Below are positions 9,623 through 17,537 of a stretch of 64,000 nt of DNA, piece by piece (positions within the stretch are counted from its first letter, which is position 1; every line of letters begins with the position of its first letter). A program made the position numbers and the translations under genes. The DNA comes from Acetivibrio cellulolyticus CD2 (lineage in GTDB: Bacteria > Bacillota > Clostridia > Acetivibrionales > Acetivibrionaceae), in assembly GCF_000179595.2 (NCBI RefSeq), contig NZ_JH556657.1:754017-818016 (forward strand), given 5' to 3'. The notes beneath the pieces were generated by a model. It was given only the letters and a program-made list of their open reading frames with translations. It made no database searches and was not told the origin of the DNA.

Positions 9623-11605
9623 TTATAAACCAAACTTACTTTTCAGTCCATTAAGCTTATCTCTTAACTCAGCAGCTCTTTCAAACTGCAAATCTGCCGC
9701 TGCCTTTTTCATTTCTTTTGTTAATCTGTCAATGATAGCCTGAGCCTCACCTTGACTTATAACCTCTTCTTCTCTACGTACAGAATACTCTGAGCTTTCC
9801 TCCGCAGCCTTTGTTGCTTCAATTACATCTCTTACACTCTTTTTAATACTCTGTGGAATAATCCCGTGCTCCTCATTATACTCTACTTGCAGCTTTCTTC
9901 TTCTATTTGTCTCACTTATAGCCTTTCTCATTGATTCAGTAACTGTATCAGCATACATTATTACTTTTCCTTCTACATTTCTAGCTGCCCTGCCGATAGT
10001 TTGTATCAGAGAAGTCTCAGATCTTAAGAATCCTTCCTTATCAGCATCAAGAATGGCTACTAGAGAAACCTCCGGCAAATCCAGCCCTTCTCTTAATAGA
10101 TTTATCCCAACTAAAACATCAAATACTCCCAGTCTCAAGTCCCTTATAATCTCCATCCTTTCAATTGTCAGAATGTCGGAATGGAGATATTTAACCTTAA
10201 AATCCAACTCCTTAAGGTAATCCGTAAGGTCTTCGGACATTTTCTTTGTCAGGGTAGTAACAAGAACACGTTCATTTTTTTGTATTCTCTCATTGATCTC
10301 TCCAATAAGATCATCTATCTGCCCCTTTACTGGTTTTACTATAATTTCAGGGTCTATAAGCCCGGTAGGTCTTATTATCTGCTCAACTATCTGCTGTGAA
10401 TTATTCCTCTCGTATGCAGCAGGTGTAGCACTAACAAAAACAATCTGATTTATCCTCTCCTCGAACTCATTAAACTTCAAAGGCCTGTTATCAAAGGCCG
10501 ATGGCAGCCTGAATCCGTAATCAACCAGCGATTGCTTTCTCGATCTGTCCCCATTATACATAGCACCTACCTGCGGAACAGTAACATGTGACTCATCAAT
10601 CATCATCAGGAAATCATCCGGGAAATAATCTATAAGCGTATAAGGGGAACTCCCGGGTTCTCTACCGCTAATATGTCTAGAATAATTCTCAATTCCCTGG
10701 CAAAAACCTACTTCCTGGAGCATCTCAAGATCATATCTTGTTCTCTGCTCAAGCCTTTGGGCTTCAAGCAGTTTACCATCTTCCTTGAGTTCTTTCAGAC
10801 GTTCCTCAAGCTCTTTTTCTATATTTACCATTGCTTTTTCCATTTTTGACCGTGTAGTCGCATAGTGGGAAGCAGGAAATATAGCAGCATGTGACATTGA
10901 GCCTAGTATCTCACCAGTCAGGTAATTTATTTCAGTTATCCGATCTATCTCATCTCCAAAAAACTCTACACGAATTACCTTGTCGGAAGAATATGAAGGA
11001 AATATCTCCAGAACATCTCCTCTTGCCCGAAACTTCCCACGTTTGAAATCTATCTCATTTCTTTCATATTGTATTTCAACAAGCTTTCTGATAATCTCAT
11101 CCCTATCCTTTTGCATCCCCTTTCTCAAGGAAAGCATAAGGTCTGTATAGTCTTCAGGATCACCCAGACCATAAATACATGAAACACTGGCAACAATAAT
11201 TACATCTCTTCTTTCGAACAATGCAGCAGTAGCCGAGTGTCTAAGCTTGTCTATCTCCTCATTTATTGAAGCATCCTTTTCAATGTAGGTATCTGTGGTT
11301 GCAATATATGCTTCAGGCTGATAATAGTCATAATAACTGACAAAATACTCAACTATATTGTCCGGAAAAAACTCCTTAAACTCACTGCAAAGCTGCGCAG
11401 CGAGGGTTTTGTTATGAGCAATTATCAGGGTTGGTTTTTGCACTCTTTCAATTACGTTAGCCATTGTAAAGGTCTTACCCGAACCGGTAACACCTAAAAG
11501 GGTTTGTCCCTTAAGTCCTCTGTTAATACCTTCACACAACTTATCTATAGCTTTAGGTTGGTCCCCGCAAGGTTTGTATTCAGATGCAATCTTAAATTCA
11601 GGCAT
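9623..11605 (-). CDS. uvrB: UvrABC excinuclease subunit B
   Basis: 660 residues, the normal length. UvrB is the helicase-like factor that UvrA loads at lesions and that recruits UvrC. Visible: [20 protein letters not shown] at the N-terminus, Walker A GVTGSGKT near residue 38, the aromatic beta-hairpin [11 protein letters not shown] near 92 that clamps DNA, a DESH helicase box, the C-terminal helicase motif QTIGRAARN, and a C-terminal UVR domain (near 620-655) that contacts UvrC. The ATG at 11605 has a GGGAGAG site. It has its own promoter and LexA-type box. uvrC is not in the window. Confidence 0.96.
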   Translation of the reverse strand: MPEFKIASEYKPCGDQPKAIDKLCEGINRGLKGQTLLGVTGSGKTFTMANVIERVQKPTLIIAHNKTLAAQLCSEFKEFFPDNIVEYFVSYYDYYQPEAYIATTDTYIEKDASINEEIDKLRHSATAALFERRDVIIVASVSCIYGLGDPEDYTDLMLSLRKGMQKDRDEIIRKLVEIQYERNEIDFKRGKFRARGDVLEIFPSYSSDKVIRVEFFGDEIDRITEINYLTGEILGSMSHAAIFPASHYATTRSKMEKAMVNIEKELEERLKELKEDGKLLEAQRLEQRTRYDLEMLQEVGFCQGIENYSRHISGREPGSSPYTLIDYFPDDFLMMIDESHVTVPQVGAMYNGDRSRKQSLVDYGFRLPSAFDNRPLKFNEFEERINQIVFVSATPAAYERNNSQQIVEQIIRPTGLIDPEIIVKPVKGQIDDLIGEINERIQKNERVLVTTLTKKMSEDLTDYLKELDFKVKYLHSDILTIERMEIIRDLRLGVFDVLVGINLLREGLDLPEVSLVAILDADKEGFLRSETSLIQTIGRAARNVEGKVIMYADTVTESMRKAISETNRRRKLQVEYNEEHGIIPQSIKKSVRDVIEATKAAEESSEYSVRREEEVISQGEAQAIIDRLTKEMKKAAADLQFERAAELRDKLNGLKSKFGL

Positions 11606-11638
11606 AATTATTACTCTCCCAAAATTTTAGTTTAATCT

Positions 11639-11666
11639 ATTATATCATATTGAATCAGATATTCAA
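11639..11666 (-). promoter_or_regulatory. uvrB promoter
   Basis: Minus-strand -35 TTGAAT, 16-base spacer and perfect -10 TATAAT, about 35 bases before the uvrB start. Confidence 0.7.
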
Positions 11667-11677
11667 ACATACGTTTG
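11664..11677 (-). promoter_or_regulatory. LexA (SOS) box at uvrB
   Basis: CAAACATACGTTTG (plus strand) fits CGAACRNRYGTTYG at all defined positions except one. It overlaps the start of the -35 element, so LexA binding would repress uvrB until DNA damage. Confidence 0.75.
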
Positions 11678-11717
11678 GGATATTTCCGCAATGAATAATA
11701 GCTAAGGAGGAGTGCGT

Positions 11718-11768
11718 ATGGATAATACGTGTGAATTTACACACTTAGAAGCTAACCTTGATTATTAA
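11718..11768 (+). CDS. Possible 16-residue leader peptide before glycerate kinase
   Basis: A short frame encoding MDNTCEFTHLEANLDY follows a strong AAGGAGGAG site at good spacing and ends 53 bases before the glycerate kinase start. The ribosome site is as good as those of real genes nearby. It has no run of one amino acid, so classical attenuation is not indicated. It may be a translated small protein, a leader, or chance. Confidence 0.35.
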   Translation: MDNTCEFTHLEANLDY

Positions 11769-11821
11769 GCCAAATCTATGTAATAATGAATCCATGCATT
11801 GATCATTCCAAGGAGGTCGGC

Positions 11822-12982
11822 ATGAAAATACTATTAGCTCCCGATTCGTTCAAAGGCTCTCTTTCCTCTTTAGAGGTTATAAATATCATAGAAGAGAGTG
11901 CAATAAAACATTTTGAAAAAATAGAAATAATAAAAGTACCTATAGCAGATGGCGGCGAAGGGACAGTTGAGGCGATAGTTTTAGCTGCAAACGGCAAATA
12001 TGAGACTGCCTGGGTTGTTGATCCACTTGGTAGAAAGCTAGAAGCAAAATACGGTGTTATAAATGGAAAAACGGCTGTAATAGAAATGGCTCAGGCCTCC
12101 GGTTTGACTTTGCTTAAGGAGGATGAAAGGAATCCTTTAAAAACTACTACATTTGGAACGGGCCAACTAATTAAGGATGCACTTGATAAAGGATATAGAA
12201 GCTTTTTGATAGGTATTGGCGGAAGTGCAACAAATGATGCAGGGATTGGTGCTGCACAGGCGCTTGGAGTGAGATTCATGGATAGCGATGGAGCTGATTT
12301 AGGATTTGGAGGACAGTTTTTATCAAGACTTGAATTATTTGATATGAGCGGAATTGACAATAGGATTAGGGAATCGGACATTACTGTTATAAGTGATGTT
12401 ACAAATCCGTTAACCGGACAGACAGGTGCCACAAGGGTATTTGCAAAGCAAAAAGGTGCCAAAGAAGAAATGATTTTGGAGCTGGAGAATGGAATGAATC
12501 ATTTCGCAAAGATAGTAAAAAGTCAGCTCGGTATTGATATTGACAGTATCAAAGGTGCAGGTGCAGCGGGCGGATTAGGTGCTTGCCTTGTTGCCTTCTT
12601 TGGGGCCAATATCAAATCCGGAATTGATACAATTTTGGATATTGTTGATTTTGATGGAAAACTTGAAGATGTTGATTTGGTAATCACGGGTGAAGGTAGG
12701 ATAGACAGCCAATCAGCGTTTGGAAAAGTACCTGTAGGCGTTGCAAAAAGATGCGTTGAACATGGTGGAGCGGGTTCAAAGAAAATTCCGGTGATTGCAC
12801 TGGTTGGTTCAATCGGTGAGGGTGCTGAAGCGGCATATGTGCATGGAATAGATTGTATTATTTCGTCTGTCCGAGAACCTATGCCTTTGGAAAAGGCTAT
12901 TAGTAATGCTGACCAGAACCTAAGGCAAGCTGCAGATGACCTGTTCAGATTGCTGAAATGTGGAATTCATTTAGGGAGATAG
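11822..12982 (+). CDS. glxK: Glycerate kinase
   Basis: 386 residues. The ATG at 11822 has AAGGAGG at ideal spacing; the upstream in-frame ATG at 11786 does not. The protein begins MKILLAPDSFKGSLSSLEV, the signature start of the GarK/GlxK family (PF02595), and keeps the ADGGEGTVEA motif and the glycine-rich IGIGGSATNDAG segment. It phosphorylates D-glycerate with ATP to 2- or 3-phosphoglycerate, feeding glycolysis; the product isomer cannot be told from sequence. It stands alone on the plus strand, divergent from uvrB. Confidence 0.92.
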   Translation: MKILLAPDSFKGSLSSLEVINIIEESAIKHFEKIEIIKVPIADGGEGTVEAIVLAANGKYETAWVVDPLGRKLEAKYGVINGKTAVIEMAQASGLTLLKEDERNPLKTTTFGTGQLIKDALDKGYRSFLIGIGGSATNDAGIGAAQALGVRFMDSDGADLGFGGQFLSRLELFDMSGIDNRIRESDITVISDVTNPLTGQTGATRVFAKQKGAKEEMILELENGMNHFAKIVKSQLGIDIDSIKGAGAAGGLGACLVAFFGANIKSGIDTILDIVDFDGKLEDVDLVITGEGRIDSQSAFGKVPVGVAKRCVEHGGAGSKKIPVIALVGSIGEGAEAAYVHGIDCIISSVREPMPLEKAISNADQNLRQAADDLFRLLKCGIHLGR

Positions 12983-12999
12983 TTCTCAAAATTATAAAA

Positions 13000-13044
13000 A
13001 TGGGACTCCAAACTCCAAAATTCCTTTGATATTTTTCGTCCCAT
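13000..13044. terminator. Weak hairpin between convergent genes
   Basis: ATGGGAC pairs with GTCCCAT across a loop of about 31 bases, between the stops of glycerate kinase and the acyltransferase. The large loop makes this a low-confidence terminator. Confidence 0.3.
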
Positions 13045-13097
13045 GCTCTTAAAAGCCCCTAAAAAAGGCTATATCAATTTATCACTATCCTCGTATT

Positions 13098-13880
13098 CTA
13101 ATTAGTTAGTTTAAATCTTTTTCTCGTTTGATGTTCTTCATCAAGCATAGCTTCTCTTGCTGGAATTCCCGTAAGTTCACCTAATTCATTCTGTGCTTCA
13201 ATTACTCTTTCTAACCATAATTGTTTATAATCATCAAAATTTCGGCAGTTTTTTGGTATAAAAATTGGTTCTCCAAACATTAAACGATTCTCGGCCTGTT
13301 CAACAGCTTGCTCAATAAAAGCCGGCAGAACAGGAATACCCAGTAATCTAGCTAACCAGAATGCTCCTGACTCAATATCTTCTGCTCTATCTTTATTTAT
13401 GTCATAAATTGTTCCTTGAGAGAATATCAGAAAATGCTTTGGTTTTTCGCCTTCATTAAACCACTTTGATGCAGATTTCATTGCCGCCATTGATCCAGCA
13501 AGACTTTTACGGTCAACTGGAATAACCTTTTCCATCTCTAATATCGGCATTAATTCTTTAGGTATGGAAACACCATTAAAGCAATTTTCTTTGGCGAAAA
13601 CAAATATCTCCGGATAAGTATTTATACTTTGATGCATAAGTTCATAATAATAACTCATTATTATCGGAGCATCAGAATCAGTTAAATGATTAGTTGCTAA
13701 TATATAAGAAGTTGTAGCAAAATCTTCAGGTAGATTATACGCTTTAAAATTATATACTTTTAAAATCATTTTCTTTACTTCAATTAACCTATTTCTTAGT
13801 TTTTCCGGATTATCTATAATATTTAATATTTCTTCTTTGGCATCCTCATTAAATAATGAACTGGCATTAAACAAATGCAT
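13098..13880 (-). CDS. PlsC-like acyltransferase
   Basis: 260 residues from the ATG at 13880, which has a GTGGGGG site; an in-frame ATG 15 bases upstream overlaps that site. The motif NHLTDSD supplies the His-x4-Asp catalytic pair of glycerolipid acyltransferases. FSQGT fits the (P)EGT substrate-binding block with Gln for Glu, an unusual change. VPVLPAFIEQA-like residues (here IPVLPAFIE) form block IV. There is no clear membrane helix, so it may be peripheral. The family transfers acyl chains to lysophosphatidate or related lipids; the substrate here is unknown. Its promoter region resembles that of uvrB. Confidence 0.7.
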   Translation of the reverse strand: MHLFNASSLFNEDAKEEILNIIDNPEKLRNRLIEVKKMILKVYNFKAYNLPEDFATTSYILATNHLTDSDAPIIMSYYYELMHQSINTYPEIFVFAKENCFNGVSIPKELMPILEMEKVIPVDRKSLAGSMAAMKSASKWFNEGEKPKHFLIFSQGTIYDINKDRAEDIESGAFWLARLLGIPVLPAFIEQAVEQAENRLMFGEPIFIPKNCRNFDDYKQLWLERVIEAQNELGELTGIPAREAMLDEEHQTRKRFKLTN

Positions 13881-13977
13881 AACATTCCCCCACATTAGTC
13901 GAAATTTAATTCTATCCTATACATCGAAATTATTTCTTATTTACATAATAATCTTAATTCACATTTTATTTTTATAT

Positions 13978-14005
13978 ATTATATCATATTAAATTAGATA
14001 TCCAA
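13978..14005 (-). promoter_or_regulatory. Promoter of the PlsC-like gene
   Basis: Minus-strand -35 TTGGAT, 16-base spacer, perfect -10 TATAAT; the leader is about 90 bases. The segment from the -10 upstream is clearly similar to the uvrB promoter region at 11639-11688. The rest of the 13881-14207 gap shows nothing further. Confidence 0.65.
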
Positions 14006-14207
14006 TATACCTTCGAGATATTAATAAACTTTGTCTCACCGACATTCAATTGTTTTTTATTAATATGCTGGCCAAGCAATAAGTTTCAAGTTGTTTCAAT
14101 AATTATGCATATTACGATTGCATGTATTATAAAGAAGTTTTTAGCATGAAAGATTAAAAAGTATGATACAATTATTGTTAATTAAGAAGAATTTATTTTA
14201 GGTTAAC

Positions 14208-14288
14208 ATGTATGAATTTGAAAATAAGACAAACTACAGTTACATATGTGGCAATTATGTCGCTAATGGTAAGTTATCGGAAAGATGA
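14208..14288 (+). CDS. Small open frame coupled to the next gene
   Basis: A 26-residue frame (MYEFENKTNYSYICGNYV...) with a weak TTTAGG site ends in ATGA that overlaps the start of the following frame. It may be a real coupled peptide or the true N-terminus of the next gene separated by a frameshift. No family is recognised. Confidence 0.35.
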   Translation: MYEFENKTNYSYICGNYVANGKLSER

Positions 14289-14725
14289 GACAAGATAGAA
14301 ACGCCTATGAAGTTTATATTATAGATTGTGGTTATTTGAATGCTCAAGATCCAAATGCAAAAATATCAAACTTTAAAAATTGGGTTGAAGAAGGATGTCC
14401 TGATGAATCAGAATCTAAAGAATATATTGATATAATTGGGCTTAGAGATCACTCAGTATCATATATAGAACCATATGATGTAATTTTGGTTAGTGCTCCT
14501 AAAAATGGTTCAAAAGATCTTCTTGTAGCCAAACAACAAACTAAGAAATTTAAACGGCTGACATCGTGTCAGCCGCTGAGCTTCGAAGGCACAACTTTAC
14601 GAATAATCCCTCTAGCCCACAGCGTTTCTCGGGCGCAGTTGCGCGCTGACGAGGGTTATCACATGCAGTATATCAGCATTACACCGTTTCGCCGGCCGCA
14701 CAGCGGCTCTCACGGGTCTTTCTAA
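14285..14725 (+). CDS. Hypothetical protein with a chimeric C-terminus
   Basis: The frame encodes 146 residues. The first ~90 (MRQDRNAYEVYIIDCGYLNA...) have the AT-rich codon use of the neighbours and look like a small soluble domain that I do not recognise. From about 14553 the frame enters a G+C-rich patch and reads through it for over 50 residues of odd composition (Arg, Ser, Pro and His rich). The original stop therefore seems lost, and the C-terminus is probably not native. The start lacks a good ribosome site and may depend on coupling to the frame at 14208. Confidence 0.4.
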   Translation: MRQDRNAYEVYIIDCGYLNAQDPNAKISNFKNWVEEGCPDESESKEYIDIIGLRDHSVSYIEPYDVILVSAPKNGSKDLLVAKQQTKKFKRLTSCQPLSFEGTTLRIIPLAHSVSRAQLRADEGYHMQYISITPFRRPHSGSHGSF

Positions 14726-14790
14726 TGGGTCCGGCTCAAACGGCTTGGGGCATGTACACGTTAGCTGCAATCGGACACAATGGTGCCATC
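14555..14790 (+). repeat. G+C-rich palindromic patch A
   Basis: The base composition changes abruptly from AT-rich to visibly G+C-rich. The patch opens with a 21-base perfect hairpin at 14555-14575 (9-base arms CGGCTGACA and TGTCAGCCG, loop TCG). Further inverted sequences lie around GGGCGCAGTTGCGCGC. Near its end is ACGTTAGCTGC, close to the GTTRRRY core of integron attC sites (one mismatch). Together with patches at 21762, 24655 and 25429 it may be a recombination site or a relic of one. Confidence 0.45.
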
Positions 14791-14902
14791 CTTAGTTTAA
14801 TTTTATTAGTATACTAGTATGTGCTGTAATATTTGTTGTTTTATTTTAAGTAATATTTGTGATAAAATAAATACATAAAGAATATTTTTAGGAGTTGATA
14901 TT

Positions 14903-15151
14903 ATGCCTAATATAAGGCCTGTATCTGATTTGAGAAATTACAATGAAGTTTTAAAGGAGATTGCAATTGATGAACCTGTATTCTTGACTAAAAACGGAAG
15001 AGGCCGCTATGCAATTATTGATATGGCTGAGTACGAAAAGATTAGAGCGACTATAAAACTGTTATCTCAACTTTCGGATGCTGAAAAAGCAGTAAAAAGT
15101 GATAAAGACTGGCTTAGTGCTGATGATGTTAGGAAAATCTTGGGGGAATAA
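14903..15151 (+). CDS. Phd/YefM-type antitoxin
   Basis: 82 residues. It begins MPNIRPVSDLRNYNEVLKEI and has the Phd/YefM layout: an N-terminal DNA-binding fold that also autoregulates, VFLTKNGRGRYAIIDMAEYE in the middle, and a C-terminal helical tail that would cover the toxin. GGAG precedes the ATG at 14903. The toxin gene starts four bases after the stop, a classical type II toxin-antitoxin operon. Truncated copies of this gene lie at 16073 and 22687. Confidence 0.88.
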   Translation: MPNIRPVSDLRNYNEVLKEIAIDEPVFLTKNGRGRYAIIDMAEYEKIRATIKLLSQLSDAEKAVKSDKDWLSADDVRKILGE

Positions 15152-15154
15152 TCT

Positions 15155-15484
15155 TTGCATACATTAAGAATAAATCCTTTAGCGTTACAAGATTTGAAGG
15201 AGATTAAAGAGTATATTGCCACCGAACTTGATAACCCTAAAGCTGCAAATAGGATAATTGATAAGATAATAAGTAAATACGAGTCGTTAGCCGAATATCC
15301 ATTTATAGGGAATGAATTAAGCGTAAAAATAGGTATTAGTACAGATTTTCGTTTTTTAGTTTGTGAAAAGTATATTATCTTTTATAAAGCTGATGAAACA
15401 AATGTTTATATATATCGAATTTTATATGGTTCAAGAGACTATATTAGAGTTTTGTTTGGTGACATTGATAAAAGTGGGATTTGA
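15155..15484 (+). CDS. RelE/ParE-family toxin
   Basis: 109 residues from a TTG with a GGGGG site inside the end of the antitoxin gene. The fold signature is clear: MHTLRINPLALQDLKEIKEY at the start, a helical hairpin, ISTDFRFLVCEKYIIFYKA strands, and the C-terminal YRILYGSRDYIRVLF. The family includes ribosome-dependent mRNases (RelE) and gyrase poisons (ParE); sequence alone does not say which. A 51-base internal piece of this gene is found at 22739-22789 in the second copy of the block. Confidence 0.88.
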   Translation: MHTLRINPLALQDLKEIKEYIATELDNPKAANRIIDKIISKYESLAEYPFIGNELSVKIGISTDFRFLVCEKYIIFYKADETNVYIYRILYGSRDYIRVLFGDIDKSGI

Positions 15485-15507
15485 GGGGTGCACATTCTGT
15501 GCACCTC
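15483..15507 (+). terminator. Terminator of the toxin-antitoxin operon
   Basis: A stem GAGGGGTGCACA/TGTGCACCTC (two-base bulge, loop TTC) overlaps the toxin stop and is followed by a short T-rich stretch. Confidence 0.6.
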
Positions 15508-15543
15508 TGAGTTTTATGATCAGCCAGTGGTTGAGAATAAAGA

Positions 15544-15623
15544 AAAGAAGATATAGAAAATTTAAAATCAGAAATAAATGTTTTACAGGGAGAATTAGAA
15601 AAGAAGAATACAAGATTACTCAG
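15544..15623 (+). pseudogene. Fragment of the lipoprotein gene
   Basis: About 64 bases match the coiled-coil part of the intact lipoprotein gene near 22940-23004 and then jump to sequence matching about 23182-23196. An internal deletion of roughly 180 bases has removed the middle, and both ends are missing. Confidence 0.75.
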
Positions 15624-15640
15624 TTTAAAACAATAATGAG

Positions 15641-16072
15641 GTGATTGCTATAATTAATAAGCTATTTGAAATTTTTATTCTTATATTTGGAATATTAATA
15701 GTCTGGTTTTTTTGTAATATAGCATGTCAACTACGAAACTATAGTTTCGGACATAGGTTTGTAAAAGCATTTGTGGCTGAAAACAGTTTTCAACGCGCTT
15801 TTACTATATTACATAGATGGTTTGATGAAGACATAGATTCTTTAGATTTGAATAAGATAACGTATATTGGTTTCTTTAATGTTATAATATGTATAATTAT
15901 AGGTATTGTTGTTATACCATTTTCATTAATTACTTATTTTTTTAATCATTCACTTGCAATTTGGATTTATTTATATTGGTGTGGTGGATGCTTTCTTTTA
16001 AGTTTACTTGCTTTTTTCTTGCAGGTAATAGATAGTATTCTAAATGCTATTTTGAGATACTTTAATAAGTAA
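15641..16072 (+). CDS. Small polytopic membrane protein, copy A
   Basis: 143 residues with about three hydrophobic helices (near 5-25, 80-105 and 110-135) and a polar loop containing HRFVKAFVAENSFQRAF. The family is not recognised. The nominal start is GTG at 15641, but this GTG is part of the best ribosome site (GAGGTG), so the true start may be a rare codon (ATA or ATT) just after it. A near-identical copy at 22255 differs at three residues, and both keep the same start region. Fragments of neighbouring genes flank it, so it belongs to a duplicated block. Confidence 0.65.
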   Translation: MIAIINKLFEIFILIFGILIVWFFCNIACQLRNYSFGHRFVKAFVAENSFQRAFTILHRWFDEDIDSLDLNKITYIGFFNVIICIIIGIVVIPFSLITYFFNHSLAIWIYLYWCGGCFLLSLLAFFLQVIDSILNAILRYFNK

Positions 16073-16175
16073 AATATCAGGCCTGTATCTGATTTGAGAA
16101 ATTACAATGAAGTCTTAAAGGAGATTGCAATTGCTGAACCTGTATTCTTGACTAAAAACGGAAGAGGCCGCTATG
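16073..16175 (+). pseudogene. 5' fragment of the Phd antitoxin gene
   Basis: About 103 bases match the start of the antitoxin gene (14908-15010, without its ATG). The match ends at CGCTATG, where the sequence switches to the 3' end of the lipoprotein gene (matching from about 23464). It marks a deletion that fused the two genes. Confidence 0.8.
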
Positions 16176-16247
16176 TATAAAATTTAAGATTAGAGTCATC
16201 CCTGTGAAGACCGTTCAAAATCAAATAATATTATAAGGTGAAAAGAT

Positions 16248-16838
16248 ATGAATATTGAAAATTTATTGACTATGACAAAGAAGGACATAATTGACACAAG
16301 AAGTTTGGCTGCCTTTATTGATTTTATATTTATTGCTATCTTGACGCTCATAGTAGGTTCAGTTGTAAACTCTAGTAATGCATTAGTAATTGTACTAAGC
16401 TATATTGCGATCGTATTATTATATTTTATATCATTTGAAAGTCTTTTGGGATTTACGATAGGTAAATTTATTCTTGGAATTAGAGTGATAAATAATGAGT
16501 GTGGAAAACCTACTACTTGTCAATCAGCAGTTAGAGCCTTGTTTTGGCTTATAGAAGTAAATCCAATCTTAATAATAACTTTATTTACATTTATTATTGC
16601 AAGAAACAGCAAGACCAAACAAAGATTTGGCGACAAAGTATCTAATGTATATGTTGTAAGGAAAAAGGATTTGAAGCAGTTTTTATCAAATGAAAATTAT
16701 CAAAATATGAGTTCTGAAGCGTTTGATTACCATTTTAATAAACCTAAAGTTAAAATTAATAGGCTTCTTCAAATGCAAGTTCTTCAAATCCTGTCTTCAA
16801 TTCTGCCATTGGTACTTTGTTTTTTCCTCTTATATTGA
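16248..16838 (+). CDS. RDD-family membrane protein, 3'-truncated copy
   Basis: 196 residues. The first ~176 match the full-length copy at 23535 almost exactly: an RDD domain (starting around DTRSLAAFIDF, with GFTIGKFILGIRVIN and RFGDKVSNVYVV) and about three helices. After KVKIN the sequence runs into unrelated DNA, the reverse of a DUF1697 fragment, which supplies an artificial 20-residue tail and stop. The C-terminal ~120-residue domain of the full copy is lost. RDD proteins are thought to act in ion or solute transport. Function of this shortened form is doubtful. Confidence 0.7.
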   Translation: MNIENLLTMTKKDIIDTRSLAAFIDFIFIAILTLIVGSVVNSSNALVIVLSYIAIVLLYFISFESLLGFTIGKFILGIRVINNECGKPTTCQSAVRALFWLIEVNPILIITLFTFIIARNSKTKQRFGDKVSNVYVVRKKDLKQFLSNENYQNMSSEAFDYHFNKPKVKINRLLQMQVLQILSSILPLVLCFFLLY

Positions 16839-16869
16839 TAACCCTTAACAAGGCAACATATCTTTTCAT
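16756..16869 (-). pseudogene. N-terminal fragment of a DUF1697 protein
   Basis: A 37-residue minus-strand frame beginning MKRYVALLRVINIRGKNKVP matches the conserved start of DUF1697 proteins, which are normally about 180 residues. It is cut off after FEELAFEEA, where the truncated RDD gene begins on the other strand. The junction of two truncated genes marks a deletion or insertion end. Confidence 0.75.
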
Positions 16870-16909
16870 CCACTCACCCATCTTCACAAATTCTGTTTTG
16901 ACACATAGT

Positions 16910-17491
16910 CTATATCTTTCGTCCGATATATCTACATACCTTTTTTCTATACTTCAAATAGTCTTTCCCAAATGCGTTTACCAGAAACGCTTCTTCTACA
17001 TTCACAATTTGCAAGTGCAACATAACAACTGCCAGCAATGTTATTGCAAACAATCCCCAATTAAAGAACATAAAAAGGATCGATAAATAGATTAAATCAA
17101 AGCCTAAAAAAGCAGGATTTCGACTAAAAGCATATATCCCTGATGTCACAAGTTCTGTTTTTTCATCTTTTGGAACACCTGCTCGCCAACTATCACGCAT
17201 TGTAAGCACCGATACTGTAAACACAGCAACTCCTAATATACCCAATATGCCACCTACTACTCTTAGCCATGTTAAATCAATATGTGTAGTACTAATAATG
17301 CTAATCAGTTCAACAACAGGAACAATTAATGTCACAATTTTGAGTGTAATCTCTATGACTTTTACGAATCCCTCTTTCCCCTTGCCCAAAAGATTGGTTT
17401 GTATCCCTTGCTTTCGTTGGCTAAAAAATTTACTAAAATACACGCTGTAAAACATAATTAATATCAATACTGCAATCATTTGATATACCAT
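16910..17491 (-). CDS. Isoprenylcysteine carboxyl methyltransferase-like protein
   Basis: 193 residues from the ATG at 17491, which has a GGAGG site; the longer frame lacks one. There are four to five hydrophobic helices and the C-terminal SAM-binding pattern of the ICMT/phospholipid methyltransferase group: ELVTSGIYAFSRNPAFLGF (Arg-Asn-Pro core) and NVEEAFLVNAFGKDYLKYRK (the Glu-Glu then Tyr segment). It would methylate a lipid or another small hydrophobic substrate at the membrane; the substrate is unknown. It follows the hydrolase gene by 46 bases on the same strand, likely one operon. Confidence 0.8.
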   Translation of the reverse strand: MVYQMIAVLILIMFYSVYFSKFFSQRKQGIQTNLLGKGKEGFVKVIEITLKIVTLIVPVVELISIISTTHIDLTWLRVVGGILGILGVAVFTVSVLTMRDSWRAGVPKDEKTELVTSGIYAFSRNPAFLGFDLIYLSILFMFFNWGLFAITLLAVVMLHLQIVNVEEAFLVNAFGKDYLKYRKKVCRYIGRKI

Positions 17492-17537
17492 ATCGTAACC
17501 TCCAAATTCTTCATTGTCTCTTGCCCATCTTCGTATA

